Positions 1 through 7,447 of a stretch of DNA of 21,236 bases are shown piece after piece (positions within the stretch are counted from its first letter, which is position 1; the number at the start of each line of letters is the position of its first letter). Under the pieces are notes generated by a model that did not search any database, had not been told where the DNA came from, and saw only the letters and a list, made by a program, of their open reading frames with translations. Made by a program: the position numbers and the translations under genes. The stretch is from positions 64,001 through 85,236 of the forward strand of contig JAQGDQ010000877.1 of assembly GCA_030141605.1 (NCBI GenBank), written 5' to 3'. This stretch comes from Tubiluchus corallicola (lineage: Eukaryota; Priapulida; Priapulimorpha; Priapulimorphida; Tubiluchidae).

Positions 1-181
1 GAAATATTTTTGGGCTGTGGTAAAACAGGCTCATTATGTGTTTTTTCTAGCATTTTTACAATCCATTCCCGAAAATATCTGTATGTATAAGAAGCATCAT
101 CATTTTCAAAACTAGATTTAGTTGTGAGACCGTTTTCTTGACTTTTTATTTATATAAAGGATGATCTTGTTTATGTTACAG

Positions 182-338
182 GTTGGGGCTGGAGCCTAAG
201 CTACTTGCAAAAATATTGAACATGAGCTCAGGTCGTTGTTGGTCAAGCGAGCTTTACAATCCCTGCCCGGGGGTCTTAGAAGCGGTGCCGTCCAGTCGTA
301 ACTACGAAGGTGGATTTGGGACAGCTCTAATGACAAAA
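182..338 (+). CDS. HIBADH: HIBADH penultimate coding exon
   Basis: The exon begins after the acceptor ...TTACAG at 180-181. Its first base G completes a split codon, and 52 codons run from 183 to 338. The reading starts [18 protein letters not shown] and includes a cysteine/tryptophan-containing stretch ([14 protein letters not shown]) and the [10 protein letters not shown] end. This is the all-helical C-terminal domain that forms the dimer and covers the active site in the beta-hydroxyacid dehydrogenase family. The donor GTAATTTG starts at 339. The human protein has [20 protein letters not shown] at the same place (from memory). No frameshift or stop is present, so the exon looks functional. 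Confidence 0.95.
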
Positions 339-992
339 GTAATTTGTTTTATCTGTTCCTAATTAAATTTATTTACCATGTTCGTAATCAGAATCAAGCC
401 TCATTATAACGTCAGGTCTGGGACGCCACTAAATATAGCGCTATAACGGGGTTGGCGGTAAGCGAGGCTCATTAAATATTAAATTCCAATTATTAAAGCT
501 GTTTGAGTTAGTTGCCAGCACATGGTAACCATAGTAAATGCACTTTATCTCGGTCACCAAGGTGACCAAGCCACATTTCTAAACTTGCTTATTATAATTT
601 GCTAAACAAAAGCTATTAAACTTAGCAAACTGTTTTACAAACTTTCTCCAATGATTTTGTACTCTTGTAACATTGTTAATTGATGTACATTGTTTTGTAC
701 TCTTGTAGCATTGTTAATTGATGTACACTATTTTGTACTCTTGTAGCATTGTTAATTGATGTACACTGTTTTGTACTCTTGTAGCATTGTTAATTGATGT
801 ACACTGTTTTACAATGATTTTGTACTCTTATAGCATTGTTAATTGATGTACACTGTTTTGTACTCTTGTAGCATTGTTAATTGATGTACACTGTTTTGTA
901 CTCTTGTAGCATTGTTAATTGATGTACACTGTTTTACAATGATTTTGTACTCTTATAGCATTGTTAATTGATGTGCACTGTTTTTCTCGCAG
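339..992 (+). other. HIBADH last intron (654 bp)
   Basis: The intron is phase 0 with GT at 339-340 and AG at 991-992. Its left part (about 396-480) resembles the palindrome-rich ends of a pogo/Tigger-like element (CCTCATTATAACGTC, then GCGCTATAACG). Its right half, 655-980, is a 38-bp tandem array listed separately. No other gene or RNA is seen in it. Confidence 0.85.
655..980 (+). repeat. 38-bp minisatellite, 8 units, abutting splice acceptor
   Basis: Eight units of about 38 bp start at 655, 693, 731, 769, 818, 856, 894 and 943. The consensus opens TTTTGTACTCTTGTAGC and continues ATTGTTAATTGATGTACACTG. Units 5 and 8 are each preceded by an 11-bp insert (TTTTACAATGA at 807-817 and 932-942) and share the variant CTTATAGC. 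The array therefore has a higher-order step of 49+38+38 bp. The array stops at 980 and the acceptor tract TTTTTCTCGCAG follows at once. Confidence 0.95.
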
Positions 993-1151
993 GATCTAGG
1001 TTTAGCACAAAGTGCCGCCAATGCGACGTTATCTCCTATTCCTCTTGGTTCACTAGCCCACCAGATTTACCGTGTGATGACCAACTCGGGCTATGCCAAA
1101 AAAGATTTCTCCTCTGCTTACCAGTTTCTACAGGAACAGAACAAAAATTAG
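993..1151 (+). CDS. HIBADH: HIBADH terminal coding exon
   Basis: The exon starts at GAT (993-995) after the acceptor TTTTTCTCGCAG and ends with TAG at 1149-1151. It encodes 52 residues beginning DLGLAQSAANATLSPIPLGS, continuing with LAHQIYRVM and GYAKKDFSSAYQFLQ, and ending EQNKN. Human HIBADH continues from its previous exon in the same way (KDLGLAQ..., PILLGSLAHQIYR, KKDFSS, from memory). The phase-0 junction MTK/DLG restores the conserved K-D-L-G-L sequence. The C-terminal five or so residues are variable, as is usual in the family. A longer open frame that starts earlier, at 968, is a different frame and is not real. Confidence 0.95.
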   Translation, partial: DLGLAQSAANATLSPIPLGSLAHQIYRVMTNSGYAKKDFSSAYQFLQEQNKN

Positions 1152-1449
1152 CACTGGCTTGGTCAATTTTGAAGTTTTAGATTTCTGAAACATTTACATG
1201 CTGCAAAATTATGACTAAATCCAAACATGAAGATTTATACAAAATGTGTGTATAATAATGGAGACTTTTTTACACTATGGAACTGTACAGTCCTACTGTC
1301 TGTGTGAAACTCTCGAATCATGTTAAACCAGGGATGTTCATTTTTTTATTTCCATTGTGATAACTAACCTGACACACTGAAACTTCCAATCACTTAATTT
1401 TTGCTGCAAAATGGGGTCAAACTACATAAGAAACCACAACTTATAAAAT
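1152..1449. other. HIBADH 3' flank, probable 3'UTR
   Basis: AT-rich non-coding sequence directly after the stop codon. A TATAAA variant poly(A) signal occurs at 1442-1447. Nothing else is recognisable. Confidence 0.5.
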
Positions 1450-2147
1450 ACGTGACGGTAACATGTTACTATTAATTATGACTGTACGAGATTACTTTGT
1501 CTTGTAACAGTACGTGACAGTAATATGTTACTAGTAATTGTAATAGTAAGAGATCACTTTGGCTTGTACTAGTACATTACAGTAATATGTTACTAGTAAT
1601 TGTGACAGTATGAAATCACTTTGTCTTGTAACAGTACATTACAGTAATATGTTACTGGTATTTGTAAAAGTACGAGATCATTTTGTCTTGTAACAGTACA
1701 TGGCGGTAATATGTTACTAGTAATTGTGACAGTATGAAATCACTTTGTCTTGTAACAGTACATTACAGTAATATGTTACTAGTAATTGTAATAGTAAGAG
1801 ATCACTTTGGCTTGTACTAGTACATGACGGTAATATGTTACTAGTAATTGTGACAGTATGAAATCACTTTGTCTTGTAACAGTACATTACAGTAATATGT
1901 TACTGGTATTTGTAAAAGTACGAGATCATTTTGTCTTGTAACAGTACATGGCGGTAATATGTTACTAGTAATTGGGACAGTACGAGATTACTTTGTCTTG
2001 TAACAGTACGTGACAGTAATATGTTACTAGTAATTGTAACAGTACGAGATTACTTGGTCTTGTACTAGTATTAGACGGTAATATGTTACTAGTAATTGTA
2101 ACAGTGCAAGATTACTTTGTCTTGTACTAGCATATGTAGGTAATATG
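1450..2147 (+). repeat. 62-bp minisatellite, 11 units plus a partial one
   Basis: Eleven units begin at exact 62-base steps (1450, 1512, 1574 ... 2070), and a degenerate partial unit begins at 2132. No unit appears to carry an indel. Each unit has a near-palindrome (GTAATATGTTAC), usually followed by the 10-bp palindrome TTACTAGTAA, and ends CTTTGTCTTGTAACAGT or the variant CTTGTACTAGT. Variants show a four-unit higher-order period: units 2-5 (from 1512) resemble units 6-9 (from 1760). For example, GGTATTTGTAAAAG appears only in units 4 and 8, and ACATGGCGG only in units 5 and 9. The array lies in the HIBADH 3' flank or UTR. Confidence 0.95.
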
Positions 2148-2326
2148 GTGTTTTTGCCCTGTGAAGCATGTAATGATAAAATGTTATTTTTGCACTTTTG
2201 TAGCAACTAATAGGGGTAACATGTTGGAATTCAAGTGATACATCAGTACCTGTAAGAACAGTCTTTATTTGTTGTTTCATAGTACAAATTATGCATATGG
2301 TGTCATTATTGCTTTGTGGAAGATCA

Positions 2327-2332
2327 AATAAA
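2327..2332 (+). terminator. Candidate poly(A) signal for HIBADH
   Basis: This is the first canonical AATAAA on the plus strand that I noticed after the HIBADH stop codon. If used, the 3'UTR would be about 1.2 kb and would include the whole 62-bp minisatellite. The TATAAA variant at 1442 is an alternative. Confidence 0.3.
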
Positions 2333-2464
2333 AGAACGTAGAGACAGATTAACAGTAATAACAGATTTCTGACTTGTAAGAGAAAGAATTATGCTGTTTG
2401 GAAAATGCAAGCAGTCTAATGTCTAATTTTGTTAGTAGTGCTGGAGCTAAACCTGTTGTAGACC

Positions 2465-2620
2465 AATACAGTTAAGGCTCGTTATAATGCCAGCCTGGAT
2501 TAACGCCCGTATTTTTGGCAAAAGAAATGTCCATATTTGCATAGACATGTACATATTAATGCACCTCATGCCAAACTCACTTAACGCCAGTTTTTTTGCA
2601 GTCCCCTAGTGGGTGACGTA
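2465..2620. mobile_element. pogo/Tigger-like element end (degenerate)
   Basis: The sequence TA-CAGTTAAGGCTCGTTATAA, followed by CCAGCCTGGATTAACGCC, has the look of a Tc1/mariner-superfamily (pogo/Tigger) terminal repeat: a TA target followed by CAGT and a CTCGTTATAACG-type core. A second core (CACTTAACGCCAG) follows at about 2577-2595. No clean opposite terminus was found, so this is a fragment or a decayed MITE. The assignment rests on motif resemblance only. Confidence 0.35.
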
Positions 2621-2937
2621 GAAAAGTGACTGTATTTTTACCTTGACTGTGATCATTATTACTCACAAAAGATCTTTTGCTATATCGATATTACATGCAG
2701 TAATCGGAAATCTCAAATGAAGCTTGTTATTAGTGATCTTCTTTGTTTTGTTATTATAAATTCATATAGTGTATGAAATTGTTGAAATCGGTTAAACTGT
2801 TTTTCAACGAAGAATTTAATTAGTTGGCTTGTTACATGGATCAAATATAGAAATTGTTTATTGTAAAGGTGATCGAATGTCAGCTTGTTTGTATTAACAT
2901 TACTATATATTGTTGTTGGCATCCTTCTGTCTCGGAA

Positions 2938-3057
2938 GACAATACAGCACCTGGTATTCCTAGGCGGTCACCCATCCAAGTACTGCCCAGGCTCTACGTT
3001 GCTTAACTTCGGTGATCAGACGAGAACCGGTGTTTTCAACGTGATATGGCCGTAGAC
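2938..3057 (-). rRNA. 5S rRNA-like sequence, probable pseudogene
   Basis: Read on the minus strand from 3057, the 120 bases start GTCTACGGCCATATCACG and contain the box A region (GAAGTTAAGCAACG) and a box C region (AGTACTTGGATGGGTGACCG) of the internal RNA polymerase III promoter. A TATATATATA run lies about 26-37 bases upstream of the start, where many invertebrate 5S genes have a TATA-like element. Against a functional gene: the 3' end reads GTGCTGTATTGTC instead of a strand able to pair with the 5' GTCTAC, so helix I is largely lost. Several differences from the metazoan consensus look like CpG decay (C to T or G to A). No T-run terminator follows within about 40 bases. It is a single copy here, not part of a tandem 5S array. 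Confidence 0.85.
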
Positions 3058-4017
3058 TATATTAACGGACTATATTAGCAACTATATATATATACTGTAC
3101 CTAAAAAAACTAATATCACTTCTGGGTGTTAAGCACATTGTTTTGGCATTCCATTCCTAGCACGTTTACCTAGTTATCTTTATGCAATTATTCCAATGCA
3201 TGAGAGGGCTGTTAACTATAATTATGACATTGATTAATGAACAAATTATGTTTACTGTAGCTATAATGAAATATGGAAAACTTTTATCGACATAACACAT
3301 TATATGACTTGTTTTTATTTGCAAAAAAAGCAGAAAAATATTCACAGAACACGAATTTGACTAGTTTTACACTAAACCGTATCTCATAATAAGTTCGCAG
3401 GTAGGAAAATCTGTAATACAAATAAATACAAAAAGTACAATGCAGTTTAGCTGTAATCACTTACACAATGGATACAAAAATTAATGACAAGTAATCAAGT
3501 TAATAGTACATAGTCTCATTTGCCACACAAAAATGGAACCGATTACGGACATCACAGGATGTATTGTGTATATTTATGGACTACATAACTTAGTGTTGTA
3601 TTTCTTAATCTGTAAAAATGGCACAATCCTTACAATATTAACCGTCTATAGTTCTGCAATAAATGCAAATGATTTTGGCACCATCTACCATGAAAGATCA
3701 GAACATAATTCCTATTTTAGCGAATTCAATTTAGAGAGCAAACTTGCAACAATCGCCATCTTTTGATTTACTTCTTTGCCAAAGAACTAAGACCATAGTT
3801 TACCAGTAAAAACTGTACTGCTTTTTTACCACACATTTTACTAAATTTTGCACTTAACTAAAGGGAAAAGGACCTGGTTGGTACTATTAAGCGGTCACGA
3901 ATTCATGATTTAAACGTAGGTTCGGTTTTGTTCCAGTGAACATAATAAGCTACAGTTTAAAATTTCATAAAATGAATGAAAGTCAGTGCTGTATATTGAC
4001 ACAGGAGGAAGGTTATG
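3058..4017. other. Intergenic, no gene seen
   Basis: AT-rich DNA between the 5S-like copy and the hAT-type element. An open frame at 3533-3766 on the plus strand (77 codons) has no splice borders, motif or convincing composition. I treat it as chance. Confidence 0.5.
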
Positions 4018-4025
4018 GATTACAC
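4018..4025 (+). repeat. Target-site duplication, left
   Basis: The 8-bp sequence GATTACAC directly precedes the hAT-type element and is repeated perfectly at 4440-4447. Eight-base duplications are the hallmark of hAT insertion. Confidence 0.9.
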
Positions 4026-4439
4026 CAGGGGCGTGCAAATTATCTGACTAGCCGGGCCACATTAAACATTCCTGTGGGCGACAGGCAGTTTGGTCAAGGA
4101 GCCAAGTACAGTAGGACCTGATTTTGTATCCGATTTGCGCACATCATTACTACTGCACTACTACACTCAAGAAACTATTTTAGAAGTTATTAAAATTTAT
4201 ATTAAAAACCATATATTTCGTCATGTCCGACAGTGACATTAAGTGATAACGGTCTTGTAAGGGTTAATGCCATCCAATCTAGAGGAAAAAACTACCCGCA
4301 CTATCTTTGCGATATTGGCGCAGACTTCAGCTAGATCGCGTGGGCCGCACTTTCATTACGTTGACAAACCTCTTCGTGGCTGCACAAGATCTCTCGGCGG
4401 GCCGCAAGTGGCCCGCGGGCCGCAGTTTGCACACCCCTG
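4026..4439. mobile_element. Non-autonomous hAT-type DNA transposon (414 bp)
   Basis: The element begins CAGGGGCGTGCAAATTATCT and ends ...CGCAGTTTGCACACCCCTG, so its ends are imperfect inverted repeats (CAGGGG(C/T)GTGCAAA). GATTACAC flanks both sides. CAGGGGTGT-like ends and an 8-bp duplication are typical of the hAT superfamily. The right end has clustered GGGCCGC-type subterminal motifs (4342-4427), and the left end has CCGGGCCAC. Such subterminal repeats are transposase-binding candidates. There is no transposase frame, so this is a MITE-like derivative. An internal stretch TACAGTAGGACCTGATTTTG at about 4106 looks like a pogo-type terminus and may be a nested remnant. Several short frames on both strands across it are not genes. 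Confidence 0.88.
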
Positions 4440-4447
4440 GATTACAC
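4440..4447 (+). repeat. Target-site duplication, right
   Basis: GATTACAC, identical to the copy at 4018-4025. Confidence 0.9.
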
Positions 4448-4840
4448 AGAAAAGGATTTGATACAGGCATGGGAAGAAACTCGATAATAAAAAGAGATAA
4501 AAAGTTGAACATGAACTCAAAATCTAATTTGTTAATAAACACTGTAGTGAGACGATGCAAAACAAGAAAAAAACAAAAGAACAGACTAGATTTAAGTTCA
4601 TAAAGATCTAACCTGAGGTCAACATGAGGGGCGATTTTAATCAACGCCTGAGTAGCCATTGGCACCGGTTTCGGAGGCACTACACGAGTTTAGTAGTTTT
4701 GTACTCTACAAACGTACGTGGTATATTAACATCCTATAGCAAAGTACTTATTGGGCAAATAATTTTAAACTTGTTTTTTACACAATAAGGACTATCTTTT
4801 TCAAGTTTCTTTTCTATGCTTGTTTCTTTCTTTTCTGCAG

Positions 4841-4966
4841 AGCTATGTCAACTCCATGCTTTATGCATTGGAGGCTGACGAAGCAATGTATCAGCTACAA
4901 TACAACACTAGAAGCTGTTTTGACTTATATATTGTCTGCTGTAGCAAAGATTGGCAAAAAAGGTAG
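4841..4966 (+). CDS. Unassigned exon-like ORF
   Basis: A strong polypyrimidine tract and acceptor (TTTCTTTCTTTTCTGCAG, ending 4840) is followed by 41 open codons and TAG at 4964-4966. The predicted peptide begins SYVNSMLYALEADEAMYQLQ and ends CCSKDWQKR. I do not recognise a family. It could be a terminal exon of an unseen plus-strand transcript, or a chance frame behind a chance acceptor. In phase 0 it could also be an alternative last exon spliced from HIBADH position 338. No clear upstream exon other than HIBADH is visible. Confidence 0.25.
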   Translation, partial: SYVNSMLYALEADEAMYQLQYNTRSCFDLYIVCCSKDWQKR

Positions 4967-5473
4967 ATGGCAATGGAGTTTCTCGGTATTTCTTTACACT
5001 TATTTTAGCATTAAACAATCATAATAAAGGAAGACTGAATTTAAATAGTAGAGCTTAAAGATTATTGTAGAAACTAGGAAAAATGAGGCTCTAAATTCTA
5101 TGTGGGTTTTCAACTCTCCCCCTTTGCTCACAGTGTTTTTTCTGAAGACATTTAGCTAGCCTGTTGACAAACTCAACTGGTCACTCCAAAAATGCAAACA
5201 GACAGTCTCCAGATCATACCACCATATTCACACCGAATATTAACATCCGTGTATAAACAAACAGCATTAATGATTCGGATAAAAGTACAACAATTATGTT
5301 ACACGTTCTATAACAGACAATTCAAAGCAACACTGCACAGAAGCTACAGAACTTGGAAACATATTAACGATAATTAATCAGACTAATTAACAACTGACAA
5401 TCACTAAAGTATTTACAAGATTGCCCTCGCAGTTTTATCAAAAAACGTCTAAAAATATCACCTCATTTCACAC
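4967..5473. other. Intergenic, no gene seen
   Basis: AT-rich sequence between the exon-like ORF and the predicted LNPK 3' end. An open frame at 5192-5377 on the plus strand has no supporting signals. Confidence 0.5.
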
Positions 5474-5479
5474 TTTATT
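5474..5479 (-). terminator. Candidate poly(A) signal for LNPK
   Basis: On the minus strand the sequence reads GGTAAATAAAGTGTGAAATG: a canonical AATAAA directly followed by a GT-rich stretch. It lies about 520 bases after the LNPK stop codon and is a plausible 3' end of the transcript. Confidence 0.45.
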
Positions 5480-5998
5480 TACCAAACTGCATTGAACTTC
5501 AGCCAAACATCAATTTTCAGAAAGAAGTTTTGTCGTGATGACGAATTTGTGCAACAAATACATTAATGTCATACATTAGGAACAGACTGTACCGGATACG
5601 TTCAGTATTCCCGCTTTCATGCCCAGCATCAATCACTATTCAACTTCTTAATGGTAATTAAGACAAAATCAGAACAAGGTTTACGCTGTCCACTACACAA
5701 CAACTTCAAAACTCAACTGAAGCCTCATAGACGATAGACTTTGCTGATTCTACGCAGCTGCGAGGTAGCATAGGATGACTGAATATATTAGGGTGTAAGA
5801 TGTAAATTCAACAATTGCACATTTAACTTTATGTCCTCCATGTGTAAAGTTGACTTTATAGCATTCAGAACGTCACAATGGTAACAACTATGATGACGAT
5901 GATGACAATGATGACAGTGTCAGCAGCACAACGAAACTCCAAGATCAAATTAACAACTTCAGTAGGTAGCACCTTCGGTCGTGGATGGCTCATGATCC
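5480..5998 (-). other. LNPK 3'UTR (predicted)
   Basis: Non-coding sequence between the LNPK stop codon and the AATAAA at 5474-5479. It contains a short imperfect trinucleotide tract (ATGATGACGATGATGACAAT on the plus strand, about 5890-5915). Confidence 0.45.
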
Positions 5999-6093
5999 TC
6001 AAGACTTGTCCTGCGTATCAGACGATGTTGCATCTCCGGCATGGGGACTAAACGACGCGGTCTCCGAGCTACGAGCTCCACCTTCACTAGCAT
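5999..6093 (-). CDS. LNPK: LNPK terminal coding exon
   Basis: After the acceptor CTTGTTTCAG (AG at 6095-6094) two bases complete an Asp codon. Thirty residues follow (ASEGGARSSETASFSPHAGD..., ending SSDTQDKS), then TGA at 6001-5999. The composition is Ser/Thr/Asp/Ala-rich and disordered, as expected for the weakly conserved Lunapark C-terminus. The same frame stays open upstream to an ATG at 6223 and would add a hydrophobic stretch. That extension lies in intron sequence and is T-rich, so I do not accept it as the normal start. Confidence 0.85.
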
Positions 6094-6454
6094 CTGAAAC
6101 AAGCAAAGGAGTCGTACGCAGCGGGTGACAAACGTCGCCATTTAGAAAATAAGAAACGAGCAAAGTAAAAGCCGTAATCAGACAAGCGAAAACAAACACC
6201 GGATTTGTCCAATCGCTGTACATTGCTATGATTTAATATAGAAAATAGAATACAATTTGCTCATTCATACTAACAATTAAGTTTGTCTGTTTATCTGTCT
6301 GTTTGCTCTTTATAGACGACTGCAGGGATTTTACTGAAAATTTACTTCAGTGGTACTAAGATCACTAGGACAGGCACAAGGGGTTCAGTTTATATCCCAA
6401 GCCACCTTCACTCCCAGATGTGATCGATTTTTCAAGTTTTAACATATTGAACTG

Positions 6455-6515
6455 CTGGTGGAACCTCGCCACCCGGGCGTGGTTCGGCCCTCCAGGTACG
6501 GAGGCAGAGCAGCCT
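6455..6515. other. GC-rich hairpin-forming island
   Basis: Within an otherwise AT-rich intron, this stretch contains two short stem-loops: GGTGG/CCACC at 6457-6473 and CCTCC/GGAGG at 6489-6504. It may be the edge of an old retroelement or foldback element. No family is identified. Confidence 0.35.
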
Positions 6516-6811
6516 AATAGTGATTTCCACATAACTACAATTAAACAAAACTGAATTAAATAACGTTGACTATTTAACAGGAAAGAGATTTAAATATTAC
6601 AAGACCTAAACTAACTTTGACAAGATTTTATACAAATTAAAGAAAAACAGAACAAAGAAATAAAGTGGAGAGACTGATACCTAACTTGCCCTATAGAGGG
6701 TAGTAGGAGAGCTCTAAATCTAATGGAAGAAACACAAGCACAAGAACCACCAACTCTGCACGACCCGATTACCACTGTGGCTCCCCAAAGTACAGCAGGT
6801 TTTCACCCTCC

Positions 6812-6906
6812 TTTTATAACCGTCCCCAAACTAGTGTACATGTCAGAGATAGAGCCAAAATGAAACCTGATTGGTTGAATCCAAAAGGTGTGAAGATTTA
6901 ACCAAT
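6812..6906 (-). promoter_or_regulatory. TATA plus CCAAT cluster (minus strand)
   Basis: On the minus strand a CCAAT box at 6874-6870 precedes TATAAAA at 6818-6812 by about 50 bases. A second CCAAT in the opposite orientation lies at 6902-6906. The spacing is like that of a polymerase II core promoter. It could be an LTR promoter of a decayed element, an internal LNPK promoter, or chance in AT-rich DNA. Confidence 0.3.
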
Positions 6907-7234
6907 AAGAGCCAAAATATTTGTAAAAGAATAATTTAGAAGACTTAGGTTTGAACTACTGGTACTTTTAGGGGTGACATGTAACACTAGTTTGGTAATA
7001 GTGCCATACTTTGGAATAAAAGTAGAGGTTGTGCAGAGTGGGCCGCCCAAGCGCCTACGCTACAATATTGTTCTAAGGGGAAAATTCTTTAAGTGGCAAG
7101 TCACTCAGCTGTTAGAAGCTAACACTATGTATGCACAAATTGATGTGCAGGTGGTAACTAAGCCAGGTTTACTTGAAAAGCAAAAAAACAGTATAATTTT
7201 AGAATTTTGCCATGTAGATAGAGACACAAGAACA

Positions 7235-7326
7235 GATAGAGAAAATACAGAACAATGAATCTGCTTAAGCCACTGCAGCACATAGAGAAAATACAGAACA
7301 ATGTACCTGCTGAAGCCGCTGTAACA
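7235..7326. repeat. 46-bp tandem duplication across an LNPK exon end
   Basis: Copy 1 (7235-7280) and copy 2 (7281-7326) both contain ATAGAGAAAATACAGAACAATG followed by a similar CTGCT(T/G)AAGCC stretch, at roughly 85% identity by eye. Copy 2 carries the real exon end and GT donor (7307/7306). In copy 1 the donor position reads AT instead of GT. Confidence 0.85.
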
Positions 7327-7447
7327 CCTTCAGGTTTATTTAGAGAAAGATTAGGTTCGGTATCACCGGACATGGCAGGCGTTTCACCATCACCTCTTGT
7401 AGGCGATGTTTCTTTCGTTTCGTTTTCTTTCTCTTCTTTTTCCTCAC
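7307..7447 (-). CDS. LNPK: LNPK exon, acidic tail region
   Basis: The exon runs from the acceptor TTTTTTTAG (AG at 7449-7448) to the donor GTACAT (7306). It is phase 1 on both sides and has 46 full codons. It begins EEKEEKENETKETSPTRGDG, then carries ETPAMSGDTEPNLSLNKPEG and ends VTAASA. Glu/Lys-rich then Ser/Thr/Pro-rich, it matches the disordered, acidic C-terminal third of animal Lunapark in character rather than in alignable sequence. Its inclusion is supported by phase: the split Gly codon (G|GT) from the zinc-finger exon and the split Asp codon (G|AT) to the last exon both fit. Confidence 0.85.

Larger units (their letters stand above)
1..1151 (+). other. HIBADH: HIBADH gene, 3' end (partial)
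   Basis: This is the span of the 3' part of a 3-hydroxyisobutyrate dehydrogenase gene. Two coding exons (182-338 and 993-1151) join in phase 0 and encode the C-terminal 104 residues plus one split codon. The enzyme is a mitochondrial NAD-dependent dehydrogenase that oxidises 3-hydroxyisobutyrate to methylmalonate semialdehyde in valine degradation. The joined peptide matches the C-terminus of animal HIBADH as I remember it, nearly residue for residue ([18 protein letters not shown], then GSLAHQIYR and KKDFSS). The N-terminal Rossmann domain and the catalytic lysine lie upstream of the window. Positions 1-181 are intron. Confidence 0.93.
6094..7306 (-). other. LNPK intron, with promoter-like and GC-rich segment
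   Basis: The 1,213-bp intron is phase 1. It contains a GC-rich, hairpin-forming island (6455-6515) and a TATA/CCAAT cluster (6812-6906), both listed separately. It also contains a decayed duplicate of the neighbouring exon's donor region. An open frame on the plus strand at 6974-7258 (94 codons) has no recognised domain. Confidence 0.8.

Noticed and set aside
968-1180. A 70-codon plus-strand ORF starting at 968
   Set aside because: It is the wrong frame over the HIBADH last exon and begins inside the minisatellite. The HIBADH frame matches the family over its whole length.
4267-4680. Overlapping frames of 64-117 codons on both strands
   Set aside because: They lie in or across the hAT-type element and change frame at its edges. 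Composition is driven by GGGCCGC motifs, and no transposase motif is present.
5999-6223. A 74-codon minus-strand ORF with a hydrophobic, membrane-like N-terminus
   Set aside because: Its 3' half is the LNPK terminal exon. Its 5' half is T-rich intron and polypyrimidine tract, which codes for Phe/Leu/Val by chance. The splice site at 6094 explains the conserved phase.
6974-7258. A 94-codon plus-strand ORF in an LNPK intron
   Set aside because: It is the longest intronic frame, but I recognise no domain, it is antisense to LNPK, and its 3' end is the duplicated exon-border sequence.
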